Shown here: piece by piece, positions 41,430-53,040 of the stretch
Layout of the letters: every line of letters begins with the position of its first letter
How positions within the stretch are numbered: the stretch's first letter is position 1
Origin: Daphnia carinata
Lineage: Eukaryota; Arthropoda; Branchiopoda; Diplostraca; Daphniidae
Assembly (NCBI RefSeq): GCF_022539665.2
Contig: NC_081334.1
Location: forward strand, 8,464,424-8,528,423
Reading direction: 5' to 3'
Length of the DNA stretch: 64,000 bases
The notes under the pieces: generated by a model
What the model was told of the DNA's origin: nothing
What the model saw: only the letters and a program-made list of their open reading frames with translations
Databases searched by the model: none
Position numbers and translations under genes: made by a program

Positions 41430-43121
41430 TATTAAATTAATTTGTGAAAAACCATTAGAAGATGACCTTTGCATAGCCATTCGAAATTATTTAGATAACG
41501 GTGAACTTGCAGAAAGCTTTTCTCCAATCTAAGCCAGACTGGGAAAAAGAAATTGATTATTTTGAAGTTATTGACGGTACGCTTTACCGGCACGTGCTGC
41601 CATCTTCCGATAGCAAAAGTAACGAAACTAACCATCAGTTGGTCTTGCCTACATCGCTACGTCATCAGTGCTCAAAGAACTACATGATGCACCGATGAGT
41701 GGACATTTAGCCTCTTATCAAACCTATTTGAAAGTAAAGAATCATTATTTTTGGCCTAATGAGGAAAGACATAAAAGAGTATTGTCAAGCTTGTGAGGTA
41801 TGCATCGCCAACACTTCGTCAAATTACAGAGCATTATTGCATCCTCATGAAATTGCAAAGGCCGCTTTTCAAGTGATCGGCATGGATTTTCTAGGCCCTA
41901 ACACACTAGCTTCGCCCAATGGAAACAGTTACATTTTAGTTATCACAGATTATTTTAGCCGATGGATAGAAGCTGTTGCTTTAAAGGATCAGACTGCGCA
42001 GACAACAGCAGAATGTGTATACAAAACAATTATAGTTAGACACGGTATGCCTAAAGCTATTCTTTCAGATCGCGAAACCAATTTCACTTCGAAATTATTT
42101 CGTTACATTTGTAAAAAATTGAAAATTGATCAACAACTGCTTATAATCCAGCTAGTAGCAAAGAAACAGAAAGGTTTAATAGAACATTAACAACAATGTT
42201 GAGTAAAGAATTGAAAGACGGAGAGCACGCAAATTGGGAAGATTTGCTGGATGATGTTTTATTTGCTTATCGTGGTTCTGTCCATACTTCTACGTTGGAC
42301 ACCCCCTATTACTTATTACACGGTAGAGATCCAAATCTACCCATTAATGAATTTCTTGACGCTTCCCCAAAAACATTTATATCCGCATCAGATTACGTAA
42401 ATAACTTAGCCGAACGCTTGCGCTATAGTTTCCAACGCGTCCGTGAGGAGAGCGAAAAAGCCAGAAAACGTCAAAGGGAGCAATATAATAAAAGAGCGAA
42501 TGTAAAACAATATTTGGTAGGAGATAGAGTGTTATTAGACATTAGAGTTGTAAAAGAGGGCGATAGTAGGAAATTTACTTCCAAATATAAAGGCCCTTAT
42601 AGAATTGTAAAAGTATATTCCAATAATACCGTCGACATAGCCGACAATTCATATATATGTACACGTACGCACGTTAACCGTTTAAAACCCCTATATGACA
42701 CAATGTTATGGAAAGATGAACATTGTCCCCCTATCGAGTCGCCTTCGTCATTCGAGAACCGATTCCGTAAATCAATTTCTACCCAAACAATGGAAAGTGA
42801 GGAACAAATGGAGCAAGAAACAAGTGAAGTGGAAAATGTGGAATTGGAAAAAGGCATCCAGATAGCGTGGATGTGGAAAATATGAAGTCGGGTACAGTGG
42901 AAATTGAAAACATGGTGTCGGGCACCGTGGAGTTAGAAACAACGAGGCTGGGAATTGACAAGCACCTTAATCTCACACCAATTTCCGAAGATGCTTCCAA
43001 TGATAATTATGAAACGCAGCAGATAGCGTCTGATGTCGTTCCGTCAGCAACAACGACACCACAAAACGCAACCGGACGCCCGCAAAGGATTAGACAATTG
43101 CCAATGCGTTTCAGAGATTAA
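41430..43121 (+). pseudogene. G1 integrase with GPY/F module and tail
   Basis: The HHCC zinc domain is seen as LHDAPMSGHL and CQACEVC (41,670-41,815). The core has Asp in VIGMDFLGP, Asp in LSDRETNFTS (Glu for the usual Gly), and Glu in SSKETERFNR (~42,165), which lies past a frame break at ~42,140. The frame 42,196-42,885 has KYKGPYRIVKV and TRTHVNRLKPLYD. A long acidic tail continues in another frame to 43,121. It would insert element cDNA into host DNA; this copy is broken. Confidence 0.9.
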
Positions 43122-43339
43122 ATCTGATAGCTCATCCGCATGCAATTCTGTTGATCGCGTTTTAGAGAAAAACAAAAAAACTCGAAAGTATATAACAGCG
43201 AGTAGATCGAAAAGAGCCACATCTTTCCGACAACTCGTTGTAGTCACAACTCTAACAATATTTGTATACAAACCGCAAAGCATCATCAAAGAAGGATGGA
43301 AAACCAAACTAGCGTTCAACACGAACAAGTAACCGTCGA

Positions 43340-43718
43340 AGGGACTGGTGACTAGGTGCAAGCCAACGAAGTGGTGACAACAACGGATCCCACTGCTGAC
43401 TTGTCCTGGGAACCAATGACAGAAAACACGGCCGAGGGGGTCAACCAAACAACTCAATCCCCAGAACAGACTAGCCAAGACTCTTGGGACCTGGCCCATT
43501 GCAACTACGAACGACGTCTTGAAGAGAAAACCAACAAATTCACTACAAGACTTAACGCCGACCTCTTCTCTGAAGATTGGGGCAGCGCGGTCAACACTTT
43601 CAAAAGAATTCTGGACTTAGATCCAGCTAAACGCCATCCTCCACTATACAACTGGCCGTCAGAGCTGTGGGACTCAGATCACAAAAGGCCAAGGCGCGAT
43701 TGGTATGACCAATTGTAA
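43340..43718 (+). CDS. Extra ORF between pol and env (G1), unknown
   Basis: A 120-residue open frame (ATG 43,356) is acidic and Thr-rich at first, then has CNYERRLEEKTNKFTTRLNA and SEDWGSAVNTFKRILDLDP, which look helical. It stops just as a GTAAGA donor-like site occurs (43,715). I do not recognise it. It may be an accessory protein of the element or a relic. Confidence 0.4.
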
Positions 43719-44084
43719 GACGGAAGAAAAAAAAAGAAGAAAAGAAAAAGAAACGGAAGAAAACTTTTGTTTCTCCTTGATAATGTTAGTCAATATGTTT
43801 GTTCCATAGTTTATAACGCGCTTGTGCTTTTTCCTTCTTATGTTAATCAAATCAATCGAATAAACATAGTAGAAAATGCGACAACAATTTTTTGGGTTCA
43901 ACAAAGAAAAAACAACCAAGCAAATGAGAAATGGCTGTGTTACAAACACCCATGCGACGGAATAAAATAAAACATCGGAAAAGCAGCAATAAAACACCGA
44001 AGGCAGAATATGCGCTATGGCAAAAGAAAAATAAATCAATTGGAGCGTTAAACACTCACCAAGAATAAGAAAATAGAAAACATG

Positions 44085-44160
44085 TTGGCGAGTGTAGAAC
44101 TCGAGACTCGTCCGAGTCGTACCAATACCAACTGAGCCACTTAACCGACGCTCGAGGCCA
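44085..44160 (-). other. tRNA-like relic (SINE head?)
   Basis: On the minus strand TGGCTCAGTTGG is a perfect A box, and CGAG-TTCTACA-CTCG forms a T-arm with a seven-base loop. The anticodon arm is imperfect. Probably a tRNA-derived SINE head or tRNA pseudogene. Confidence 0.45.
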
Positions 44161-44248
44161 CACAAAAACCCCATCCGTTTGAAAGGAAAAAAATTTAGAT
44201 AGAAGACGAAAAACAAATATTACGTGAGATAAGGTCACCTTTATTACC

Positions 44249-44584
44249 TTGAAGTTAATCAAACTTCGTGGGGTTCAGGTTCTGGTTCAGCCGCAGCCGC
44301 AGCTGAACCTGAGCCCAACCCGGCGGAAGCCTTTCGAACGCAAGTCCGGGATTTTCAAGAGGACCTCGACGATGTCACCCGTTCGCCTACCCTGGGATTG
44401 GTTCGATGCATCGAACTGGGAAAATGGACAAAAGCGACGGAGCGCTTTAATGGAAATCCTGGATGGGCAGCCGAAAGTTGGGAGACGAGACGAGATGATC
44501 TTTGTCTCCACTGCAACGAGCACCGTTATCCGCCAGCATACTGAAAAAAATCAGAAGAAAATATCAACAACGAAACTTTTCTAA
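44249..44584 (+). CDS. Second extra ORF between pol and env (G1), unknown
   Basis: Two frames are open. One (44,249-44,584) has PWDWFDASNWENGQKRR. The other (~44,280-44,543) gives AEPEPNPAEAFRTQVRDFQE and ELGKWTKATERFNGNPGWA. The latter has a faint helical resemblance to the ORF at 43.36 kb. AATAAA follows at ~44,644. Function unknown; possibly one of the two frames is real. Confidence 0.35.
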   Translation: MKLIKLRGVQVLVQPQPQLNLSPTRRKPFERKSGIFKRTSTMSPVRLPWDWFDASNWENGQKRRSALMEILDGQPKVGRRDEMIFVSTATSTVIRQHTEKNQKKISTTKLF

Positions 44585-44589
44585 CATCT

Positions 44590-46680
44590 TCATGTAGGCT
44601 TTACCTATTCTATGTAACCAGTTTCCCTTCAATGTTACATGTCAATAAAAATAGGCCGTAGCTAAACAGTTCCATCTCTTCATAAGATAAACGCTGGAAC
44701 CTAGGGAGGGAAACATTATAGGAAAAACAAAATAAAATAAAGGTTTTGAAAACTTCATTACCTTAGGTTAGGGTTGCTTGTAGAAAGAGGGCGAATAATT
44801 ATATGCTACATGCATAACTTGTCCGTCTGTCAAGTTATTAAAACAACCCAACTCCCATCCTCATAATAAAAAGTAAAAAAATTTTCTCTGCTCATTCGCC
44901 ACACGTTATCCGCGACAGACTTCTTTCGAGTAAATGACACAAGTGTAAAGCATTCTTCTTTGGGAAAGAATGACTTTACGTTATGAAGACAAATAGTAAT
45001 GAAAATGAACGCAGGAGGCGTTACTACAATGTCGAATATATTGTTATTGTAATAGGCCACTGGATACACAAGATTACACTGTTATAGAGAATAATTAAGA
45101 AACAGGGAAGAGAAAACAGAGTCACATGAAATCGGTCTTACCGTTACCACCGTGGCGAAGATAGGAATAAGATGACAACGTCAAAAGGAAGAAATAGGCT
45201 AATAGGCTCGACGGTCGTACAAGACGCGGTGAAGAAACACTCACACTCACAATAGTGAACAAAATGAGATACAAATTAACTCACTGAATTAGACAACTCG
45301 AACAGCACTTATACAAGTAGAACCGGCACTGGAATTGAAGCTGGCTGAAACCGCACCGAGACTGAGACTGTTGAAACCGAACTAAATTTTGGGGAACAAA
45401 AGGGCATTCTTTTATAGTTTTCAGGATTGAGGGAAACATAGCATTTCCGACAGATGACTCCGGATATAAGTTACTGAATATCGCACGCATCCGACAGTTC
45501 ACATTCATGGAAGTGTATGGCGCGATGTTCTACGCATGTAGCACATCCAATCAGCAACAAGTAGGATGTAAAGTATAATATAAAAATAGAATTCAAGGAA
45601 ATGTCAATGTAACTTGAATTATTATGTTTATAAGGTATACTTTTATGAAAACGGACAACAAACATAATATATAATTGGAATAGAAAGAAAACAAACAAAC
45701 AAGATAAAACATAATTAAATGTTGTATTTTGATGACTTCGTTACACAAGTTGCCGAAAATGCATTCTCGCATTTTTCCATTTCCCTTATGCTTATTCATT
45801 CTCTCTCTCGCGCCAGTTTTTTTACCTTCTATTCCTTCTTTTTCATAGACAGTATACTCCCCATTTATTCGCGTTAATATTGCCTCTACGTTTTGCCACA
45901 GGGCAAGTAACATGTCTCGTTTTCAACACAATATGTCTGGAGCATGTGGCCTTGTTTCACGCCTTGAGGGGTAACTTCCAATTCTACTCATATATCACAT
46001 TCTTTCTCTCTATCTCTTCCTTCCATTCTCTTTCTCTCTTTCTTTCTCACTTTGTTGGACTTCAAAAATCTGACTTTCGCATCTTTCTGTTTCATCATAT
46101 ATATTTGCCGAATTTATATGCACGCCTTCTTATAGCTTAATACATCAGCTACTTCGCAAATGATGAGTTATCCAGTCAAACTGGGAATTCGAACCTCAAA
46201 AATTTGGCATCACAGCTGAGAGTGCTACCATAGAGCTATTAGCTAGTATATTAAACCTGGTGTAGAAGAGTCGGTAATATACCAATTGTTTCCGTAAATG
46301 CATTTCCTTTTATTGTTTTCTCTTTTCGATAATTAAGTATATCTTCTCCTCTTTCCAACGATACTAGTTATTATCATATGATAAAATGATGATGAATGAT
46401 GATATGATAAAATTTTCTTCCCCCCGAAAACACCGTTATATTCCAGTGCCCTGTATTTTTTTTCTTCCCTTTTTGCCGTAGCTAACTAGGAAAAGCCGAC
46501 GGAAAAATAAGTAGACCTTTCAAAAGCCGTAGACTGTTTTTCACTTTCGTTTTTTTTACTTCTTTTCTTCTCGTGTTTGATTCTATGTTATAACACCTAC
46601 ATGATAAAGTTATATGTTTTTGTCAATTACATTGTTCTCTTTTATTCTTGTATATTTTTTTTATATTCTTCCGTATTTAG
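44590..46680. other. Long spacer before env, no recognised gene
   Basis: AT-rich with short ORFs on both strands, none recognisable. It holds a tRNA-like relic at 46,178-46,243. Part of it may be inserted sequence. Confidence 0.45.
46178..46243 (-). other. tRNA-like relic
   Basis: Minus-strand TAGCTCTATGGTAG (A box) and GGTTCGAATTC (perfect B box) are about 45 bases apart. The stems are only partly paired, so it is a relic rather than a working tRNA. Confidence 0.5.
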
Positions 46681-46682
46681 AA

Positions 46683-48378
46683 ATGTCTCTATTTCCATTT
46701 CTGCTGCTATAGTGACTTCACGGGTTACACTCACGAGCATTTGAAACAACCGTATGCGATTGTTCGGAGCCGTCGAAAATGGGAATTATTCAATTCTCCG
46801 ACGCGAATTGCAGCCGAAATCTACCGAAAATCGTGCTATCAGTGTAAAATATGCCGTATATAGTGAAGAACGAGCTGCGATCAAGTTTCCGGGATATATT
46901 TGTGCGCACTGGAAAAATATAAGACGTACTACAATGAATTTTTTTGTAGAAACAGTGATCGTGCCAGATAAAATTTCCATTGATACAACACCCGCCGAGT
47001 GCAACAAAATGATAAACAATAAAAGGTGCGACGATCAACGAATGACTTTTTCGGATGGAAAATTTGTGTTCGATGACGAACCCGATATTTCTGGATATTG
47101 GTTGCAAACAATCGATTCCGAAATTATAAACTGTGCTCTCGATAAATTTCAACTTTTCCAATCAAGGGAGGATGCGGATTTTTCAACACCTATCGGAATT
47201 GCTTCTGCTGCGTCGGGAAATTTGTCACATAATCATTTAACACTGATTTGGGACAAAACCTACACACAGAAAACTAAAGCAATTACCCGGCTTGTCGAAG
47301 AAGATATCGGCAAGTTTATGCAATTACCTGGGGAGAAAAAAAATTTCAGACTTCAAGACGACCGAAATCAACTAGACTTTCATTTGTTGCCGATATCACT
47401 TTGTGTTTCAATGCAGAAAAATTGCCCCAATAGGACTCTTCCTTTGAAATCCTTGGCCAATCACTACTCTTCGTCACAACGGCGGCCATCATGAAAAATT
47501 CAACAACAATATCGGAGCCTCCGGCGCCATGTAGCGCTGAAGATTTAAACATACCGGCGAATATTTAATATATTCGAGATTAACTGACCGATCATGAAAA
47601 CGAATTGGCAAGCCAAATTCAATTATTACAGTACGATGGTCGCAAAGCCAAACATGAAAGAGCCGTTACAACTGCTCAATATAATGGATGGTTTGCAGCC
47701 TCACAACTACAATTACCCAAGTGCACAAAATTACAAGCTTTCGGTAAAACGGCTGTACTGATCCAGTGTAAAGCCTTAAATGTCACATTTGATACTATTT
47801 GGAATTCTTCCGGACCGCAACCAAAATTTCAAAATTATACAATTAACCTCCATGGCTGGGAACTTGTTAAATATTCCCCTTGCTATTGGACAAATGGATT
47901 TGTAAACTTTAACGATGAACCTTATGCTTTCCGCAACAACACCTGGTAACTAATTGAAGCCACAATTGTGTTGCCTGAGCAGACGCTCGCACACTCTTTT
48001 CGCTACGAAAACGTCGAGTTTTTCGACTACGTGCATCAAAGTAATCCGGCATATACCGACAACCTGCTTAATCACATGAACATCATGGCCGATATAGCTG
48101 CCGCGATCAACGAACACCCGCCATCGGAATATACCTTACGTCAAAGGCCTAGTGCGACAAACATTTTTGTAACGGCATTTGGTGTCGGAAGTTATACATC
48201 TTGGTGGGAGACTATCAAGAACTATTTCTTCATCGGCATATTATGCCTTTTAGTGCTTCTTTTCTTACGCATTTGCTATAGTTGCGGCCTCTTCACCGTC
48301 ATTTGGGTCGTATGCTGCCGTCCCACCTACAAATCACGGCAACCAGCTTCCGAATCCATTCCCATGCATGCAGTCTGA
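46683..48378 (+). pseudogene. Env-like membrane glycoprotein of G1 element
   Basis: The start (ATG 46,683) gives a signal-peptide-like MSLFPFLLL but with two stops inside it. TTVCDCSEPSKMG then matches the N-terminal Cys block of the G3 env (TVCDCNNEKIRG). Open pieces follow at 46,754-47,494, 47,605-47,949 and 47,968-48,378. The ectodomain has MINNKRC and several N-x-S/T sites. A transmembrane helix (NYFFIGILCLLVLLFLRIC) sits at ~48,223-48,280 before a short Cys-rich tail. Frameshifts and stops make it non-functional. It precedes the partial 3' LTR. Confidence 0.72.
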
Positions 48379-48560
48379 TTACGGGACGTAATCTCACGTC
48401 GCTGGGAGTGATTAAACGAAGCCAATATACATCTTCAACTTATATGCCCTTTCTGTAGTATCTTTAATAAGTAATTAGTATAAAACATGTCTATTGCAAC
48501 AACATATGTACGCAACACGGGTGACCTAGATGAACACCTGCTAAATTGCTGACGCATCCA

Positions 48561-48828
48561 TGTGTCATCAGCATCACGCCACTTATTAAGCATTTGATTG
48601 GCAGCATGGGCGACGCCCATCATCGCACCATTATCACGCCATTTTAAATATCGTTGATTGGTGGCAAATACTCGCACAGCAACTCACCAATTTGCCAATA
48701 TGCGAAGTGTAATCGTGAACCCAAAATATGGGAAAGATCAGACAAGAACTTGCATCTGAGTAAAGTAGTCGCCTGAATTTATTCTTGTTGCGCTTATCTT
48801 TGGTTAGTAGTATTGTGTAGTAGCTTGC
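48561..48828 (+). repeat. G1 3' LTR, truncated
   Basis: About 265 bp match the start of the 5' LTR (35,714-35,981) with few differences (e.g. AAATATCGTTG versus AAACATCTTTG). It follows the env-like gene, giving LTR-gag-pol-env-LTR order. It is cut off by MITE sequence at 48,829. Confidence 0.85.
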
Positions 48829-48962
48829 CGATTTTCCTACTTATCTACTTTTTAAATCGGAGCGGAAAATATTCAAGGGCGCTACGGCGGCAGCAGCAGC
48901 CGCTATAGGCTCTAAAAAAAATTTTCCGCTCCGATTTATTATGTAGAGAAATAGGAAAATCG
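48829..48962. mobile_element. Short fold-back element (~134 bp)
   Basis: CCGATTTTCCTA...AAATCGGAGCGGAAAAT is inverted at the other end (ATTTTCCGCTCCGATTT...TAGGAAAATCGG), around a loop with GGCGGCAGCAGCAGCCGC. It sits between the G1 LTR and the second MITE copy; part may belong to that MITE. Confidence 0.6.
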
Positions 48963-49398
48963 GCAACTATGCGGGATGTGAAGATAGCGCAAATATCGTT
49001 GGAATAAAAATTTGCCGTTTTTAACTCAAAATTATAGTGATTCTGCATGTGGAATGATATGCAAAATCCCATATTAGATTATAGTTTAAATGAAACTTTT
49101 TTTTGAGCCCAAAAACGCCCTCGTAGTCCCATTTATCGTCGCGTACATTAGAGCCAAAGTAGCCCCATTTACTACTGGCCCTCTCGACTGTCCGGAAACT
49201 TTTGCCAGCTATTTTAAAGGGCCTTTCCCGTGAAAGAAAAATTCCCCCAAAAAAAATCATGTATAAAACTAATCTTAAGGAAAAATTTCATTTTCAGAAT
49301 CATCTATGTCCGATGATTAGTATATTTTTAAGAGTTTAAAGAAAAACCCGTTTTCCATAAGCCGCCCTCGGCTGTCCGGAAACTTTCGGCGGGTACTG
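48963..49398. mobile_element. Second Tc1-type MITE copy, partial
   Basis: It matches 23,281-23,718 (GCAACTAYGC through GCCGTTTTTAA and GTGATTCTGC to the end GGCTGTCCGGAAACTTT...GGTACTG). TA follows the end. Its left inverted repeat is missing. It differs from the first copy at many positions, so it is older. Confidence 0.8.
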
Positions 49399-49409
49399 TA
49401 TGTAGTTCC

Positions 49410-50318
49410 CATGTAGTATAGATCCGTCAGCCTTTAGGTTGGCAATCCAACATCGTACGACTATGCCATGCTGAATAAACAGATGTTGAAAAGCATAACA
49501 TGTGTCTTAGTACGTAGTCTGCTGTCCCAAGTTAGTGTCATGGAAGCTTGTGTAAAAAACATAAGAATTGCGTTCACTGATTAGATAAATATTGTGACAT
49601 GATTTTCACAAAACATTCTACAGCCATGCAGAGAAAACTTAAACAAATCTATTGGCACCAATATTGTTGATATATCTTTAGTTTAAGGTCTTCTTAGTGA
49701 TTTCAAAAATATCTCACCAAATAGGAAAATTTCAAAAATGAAAATAAGAAAAATTAAACGTGTTGCAAATGCGGTATAGATCACCCTTTATGTCAGCAAC
49801 CCACCGTCTTACTGCCATGGTTAACATAAATTGACAGAAAAGCCTAGCACGTCATTTAGTATGTAGTCTGCTGTCCTAAATTAGCGTCACGGGAGCTTAT
49901 GTAAAAAAACATAGAAATGCAATCACCGATTAGATGCCTATTTTCATATGATTTTTATAAAATATTGAATAGCCATGTAGAGAAAACGAATCTATAGATC
50001 CTAATATTATTGATATTGTAGTAGTGTGAGGTATTTTTAGTGATTTCAAGATATCTTACAAAAAAGGAAAAATGAGGAAATGAGGAAAACGAAACTTAAA
50101 ATAGTGTGTTCACAATATAGAACCATTGTCCTTCAGGGTGGCAATCGAACGTCTTACGACTATGCCAAGGTTCACAAAAGCACAACATGTCTTTTTTTTA
50201 TGTAGTTTGCTGTCCCAAATTAGCGTCACGGAAGCTTATGTAAAAAATATAAGAATTACAATCACCCATTATATAAACATTTCATATGATTTTCATAAAA
50301 TATTTAACACTTAGATGC
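49410..50318. repeat. Satellite-like tandem repeat, ~340-bp unit
   Basis: Three units start near 49,425, 49,785 and 50,115, each with GGCAAYCNAACRTCNTACGACTATGCCA, then TGTAGTNTGCTGTCCNAANTTAGCGTCA, then TTAGATANAYATT. A fourth partial unit is at 52,868-53,040. The LINE at 50.33-52.87 kb lies between units three and four. Confidence 0.75.
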
Positions 50319-50329
50319 AGACGACGTTG

Positions 50330-52867
50330 GAAAGAAAACAACAAATAAAACAAAACAAAGAAATATGGCACTGTGGGGTTTTTGGCACTGATGGGGAAAA
50401 ACAAACAAATGCAACAGGTACTGAAGTGGATTAATGCAACAAAAACAAAGAAAAACAAAGGCTATTAAAATTATGAAAAAAGATATTCAAATAAACAAAA
50501 ATAAACACAGGTATCAAATATTCAGGTTAAGAAATGCACCATAATATCAATAACAACAAAAAACAAAAAAAGAAAAAAGATCATCAATAATTCTACGGGG
50601 GATTTAAAGGATCAATTTGGGAAGGACAAAGGGATTTCCATAGGCTCTCTACTGCTTCTTGTCGCGGGGTTCGTTGGTGATTCCTTTCCTTCCAGGTAAG
50701 GAAAATGTAGGCAGGCAGAAGAGTAAATGCTTGCCGGAGATTACCTATTGGCCCAAAATGGCCACGTATCATATCTTCTTCTGGCGACCTGCAGCCCATT
50801 TGACGCATTATTCCTTCCAACCAGCTCCAAACGATGAGACGTGCAGGACACTGGAACGTCAGATGCTCATCGGTTTCGGGATGTTGAAGGCAGATTGGGC
50901 ATGTAGCATCCTTGGTGGGATCCAACCGATGGCATCTGGTCCTGGTAGGGAGAAGTCGCTGGTTGAAGAGGAACATGGTTTCTTGGATGTTGCTTGGCAG
51001 GGTCTCCTTCCAGATACGTGGCCAATCCAGGTTAGGCCTTAGGATCTCCAACTATCCCTGAGTAGTTACCTCCAGGATCCATTGGTTGTATGTTTTCTTG
51101 TGGACCATTGGATTCCCCTGCACCAGGATGGAAACGGCGAACAGTTGTTTAATTTGATGCAGGGGTTCCTGAAGGTAGTAGGGCCTCTTCATGACTGCCA
51201 TGGTTGTGGTGTTGTCCTTGTAGAGTGGCAATAGAGCCCGGAGAGGAAAGGACATCCAATATCGAAGTAGAGAGCTTTCTGGACTACTGGGGCCTACAAG
51301 GTTTCTATACATGGGGCACAAGAAGAGGGAACAGTAGAAGAGGTGTGTGTTGACCATTCCCAGTCCTCCTTGGCTCACCTGGCGGTATATTACAGTTTTG
51401 TTCGGCCTTTCTACTTTTCCCATTCATTGGAATTTCATAACAGCCTTTAACATGTGGTCAGACATATTTTGATTACATGGTAATACCTGTGCAATAAAAA
51501 CAGTTCCGGAAAGACCCTTCGACTTGAGGAATATTACCCTCTGGTAAAGATTGAAACGTCGGGAGGCATTCTCTCGCAGAATAACACTTAGAGAGCCGAA
51601 TGCATCACTCCAAACTCTATCAGCTGTCTCAACTATGGAATGGGAGAACTTAATTCCTAAGAGGGACAATGTTGGTGCTGACACAAGCCACTCAAGAGGC
51701 CAAGTCGACCTAGAGCTCCAAATCCCAAGTCCCAGGGCTTTCGTATTCTCTTTATTCATCCGTGCCTTTGTCCACTGGCAGAAGTCAATGACTTGTCCTG
51801 CCCTGGTAAAATCTTCGTCACAAGAAATGAAAATGGTGACGTCATCAACGAAGGCTCTGACAGTGAGTTTTTCATTAAATAATGATATGCCGCTGAGAAC
51901 ATGAGATAAACGCACTAGCAAAGGCTCGATATATAGAACGAAGAGATGCACAGATAGGGGGCATCCCTGGCGAATCGATTGAATGTCAGAAATCACCCCA
52001 GCCACCTCCGATCCGTTGAGGATTGACATTCCTGTTACAGAGTACATCGTTTGCAACCAACGACCGAAAGTGGTGGGATAGCCCATGACATCCAGAATTC
52101 TCCAGAGGACTTCGCTGTTAACCAGGTCGTAGGCCTTTTCAAAGTCAACTCCAACAATGGCAGCGCCCATACCCCGAATCGGAAAGTTGGAAGAGCCATG
52201 GTATCCCCGGTCATCAACGTATTGAATGATATCTCTGTAAAGTACTAAATTATCGAAAATCAATCTACCAGGTACTCCACCTTTTTGATGAGGTCCTATG
52301 GTAGATGACAGTGTTTGCCTCAAACGTCTCGCTAAGACAGATGCCATGACTTTGTAGTCACAGTTCAAGAGGAAATTGGCCGAAAATTAGAAACCCCGCA
52401 AAGTCCAGACGACTTGGCTATTAGCCTAATCGCCGCTTGTCCATGCGAAGACGTCAGAGTTTTCCTTTTCAGGATATGATTAAACATAGCCAAGAAAGGG
52501 GATGCGATCTCATCCCAATATTCTACATAAAGCTCGTAAGGAATGCCATCGGTGCCAGGGGACTTGTTTGATTTCATGGCTTTTAGGGCAGATGTAATTT
52601 CTAGCAAGGAAATTGGGGCTGTCAGGTTTGGGGATGGTTTCAAGCAATCTCTTACTCCCTCTAAAAAATCATTCCCTGCCAGTATGTCAGGAGAAGGTTG
52701 ATTTTTAAAAATTTTAGTGAAATGGGAAACAATTTCTGCTGAAATATCCTCTTTGGTCGATAAACAAGTGCCATTAGAGGCAATGATCTTTTCAATGCGA
52801 CATTTGCGGTAGTTAATTCTAGCCCTATTAACATGGAAGATATTAGCTTCCTCTACTTCTTGGCCCT
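50330..52867 (-). mobile_element. LINE (Tx1/L1-like), 5'-truncated, best-preserved copy
   Basis: This is the minus-strand LINE inserted in the satellite. The 5' end is cut inside the linker before RT (typical truncation); the 3' UTR is T-rich on its own strand and ends near 50,330. The coding part is described separately. Confidence 0.85.
50593..52860 (-). pseudogene. LINE ORF2: reverse transcriptase and C-terminal zinc domain
   Basis: The frames 52,643-52,365, 52,368-51,424, 51,423-51,052 and 51,051-50,593 join through one frame shift (~52,366) and two in-frame stops. One of these is a TGA where the plus copy has Trp. RT blocks: MKSNKSPGTDGIPYELY, IGPHQKGGVPGRLIFDN, VGVDFEKAYDLVN, SIRQGCPLSVHLF, and AFVDDVTIF (catalytic Asp pair, FVDD). 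The C-terminal zinc domain is CPICLQHPETDEHLTFQC. The missing 5' part would hold the endonuclease. The block pattern fits Tx1/L1-like elements. Relatively young. Confidence 0.9.
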
Positions 52868-53040
52868 CAAAGCCGCGAGTTGGTGTTCCAACACCGTACG
52901 ACTATGCCACTGTTGATTGATATTAGAAACACAACCTACCAACGTTATTGAGTTTATAGTCTGATGTCGTAAATTAGTGGCATGGGAGTTTACGTATAAA
53001 ATATGAAAATTGCCATCACAGGTTAGATGAATATTGTAAG
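52868..53040. repeat. Satellite unit four, partial
   Basis: CCAACACCGTACGACTATGCCA and TAGTCTGATGTCGTAAATTAGTGGCAT match units at 49.4-50.3 kb. Confidence 0.7.

Noticed and set aside
45593-45913. 106-residue minus ORF with hydrophobic end
   Set aside because: AT-rich frame in noncoding spacer; hydrophobic residues are what AT-rich DNA gives by chance.
49425-50318. CRISPR-like array
   Set aside because: Direct repeats are ~340 bp units in a eukaryotic context, with no short regular repeat-spacer pattern.
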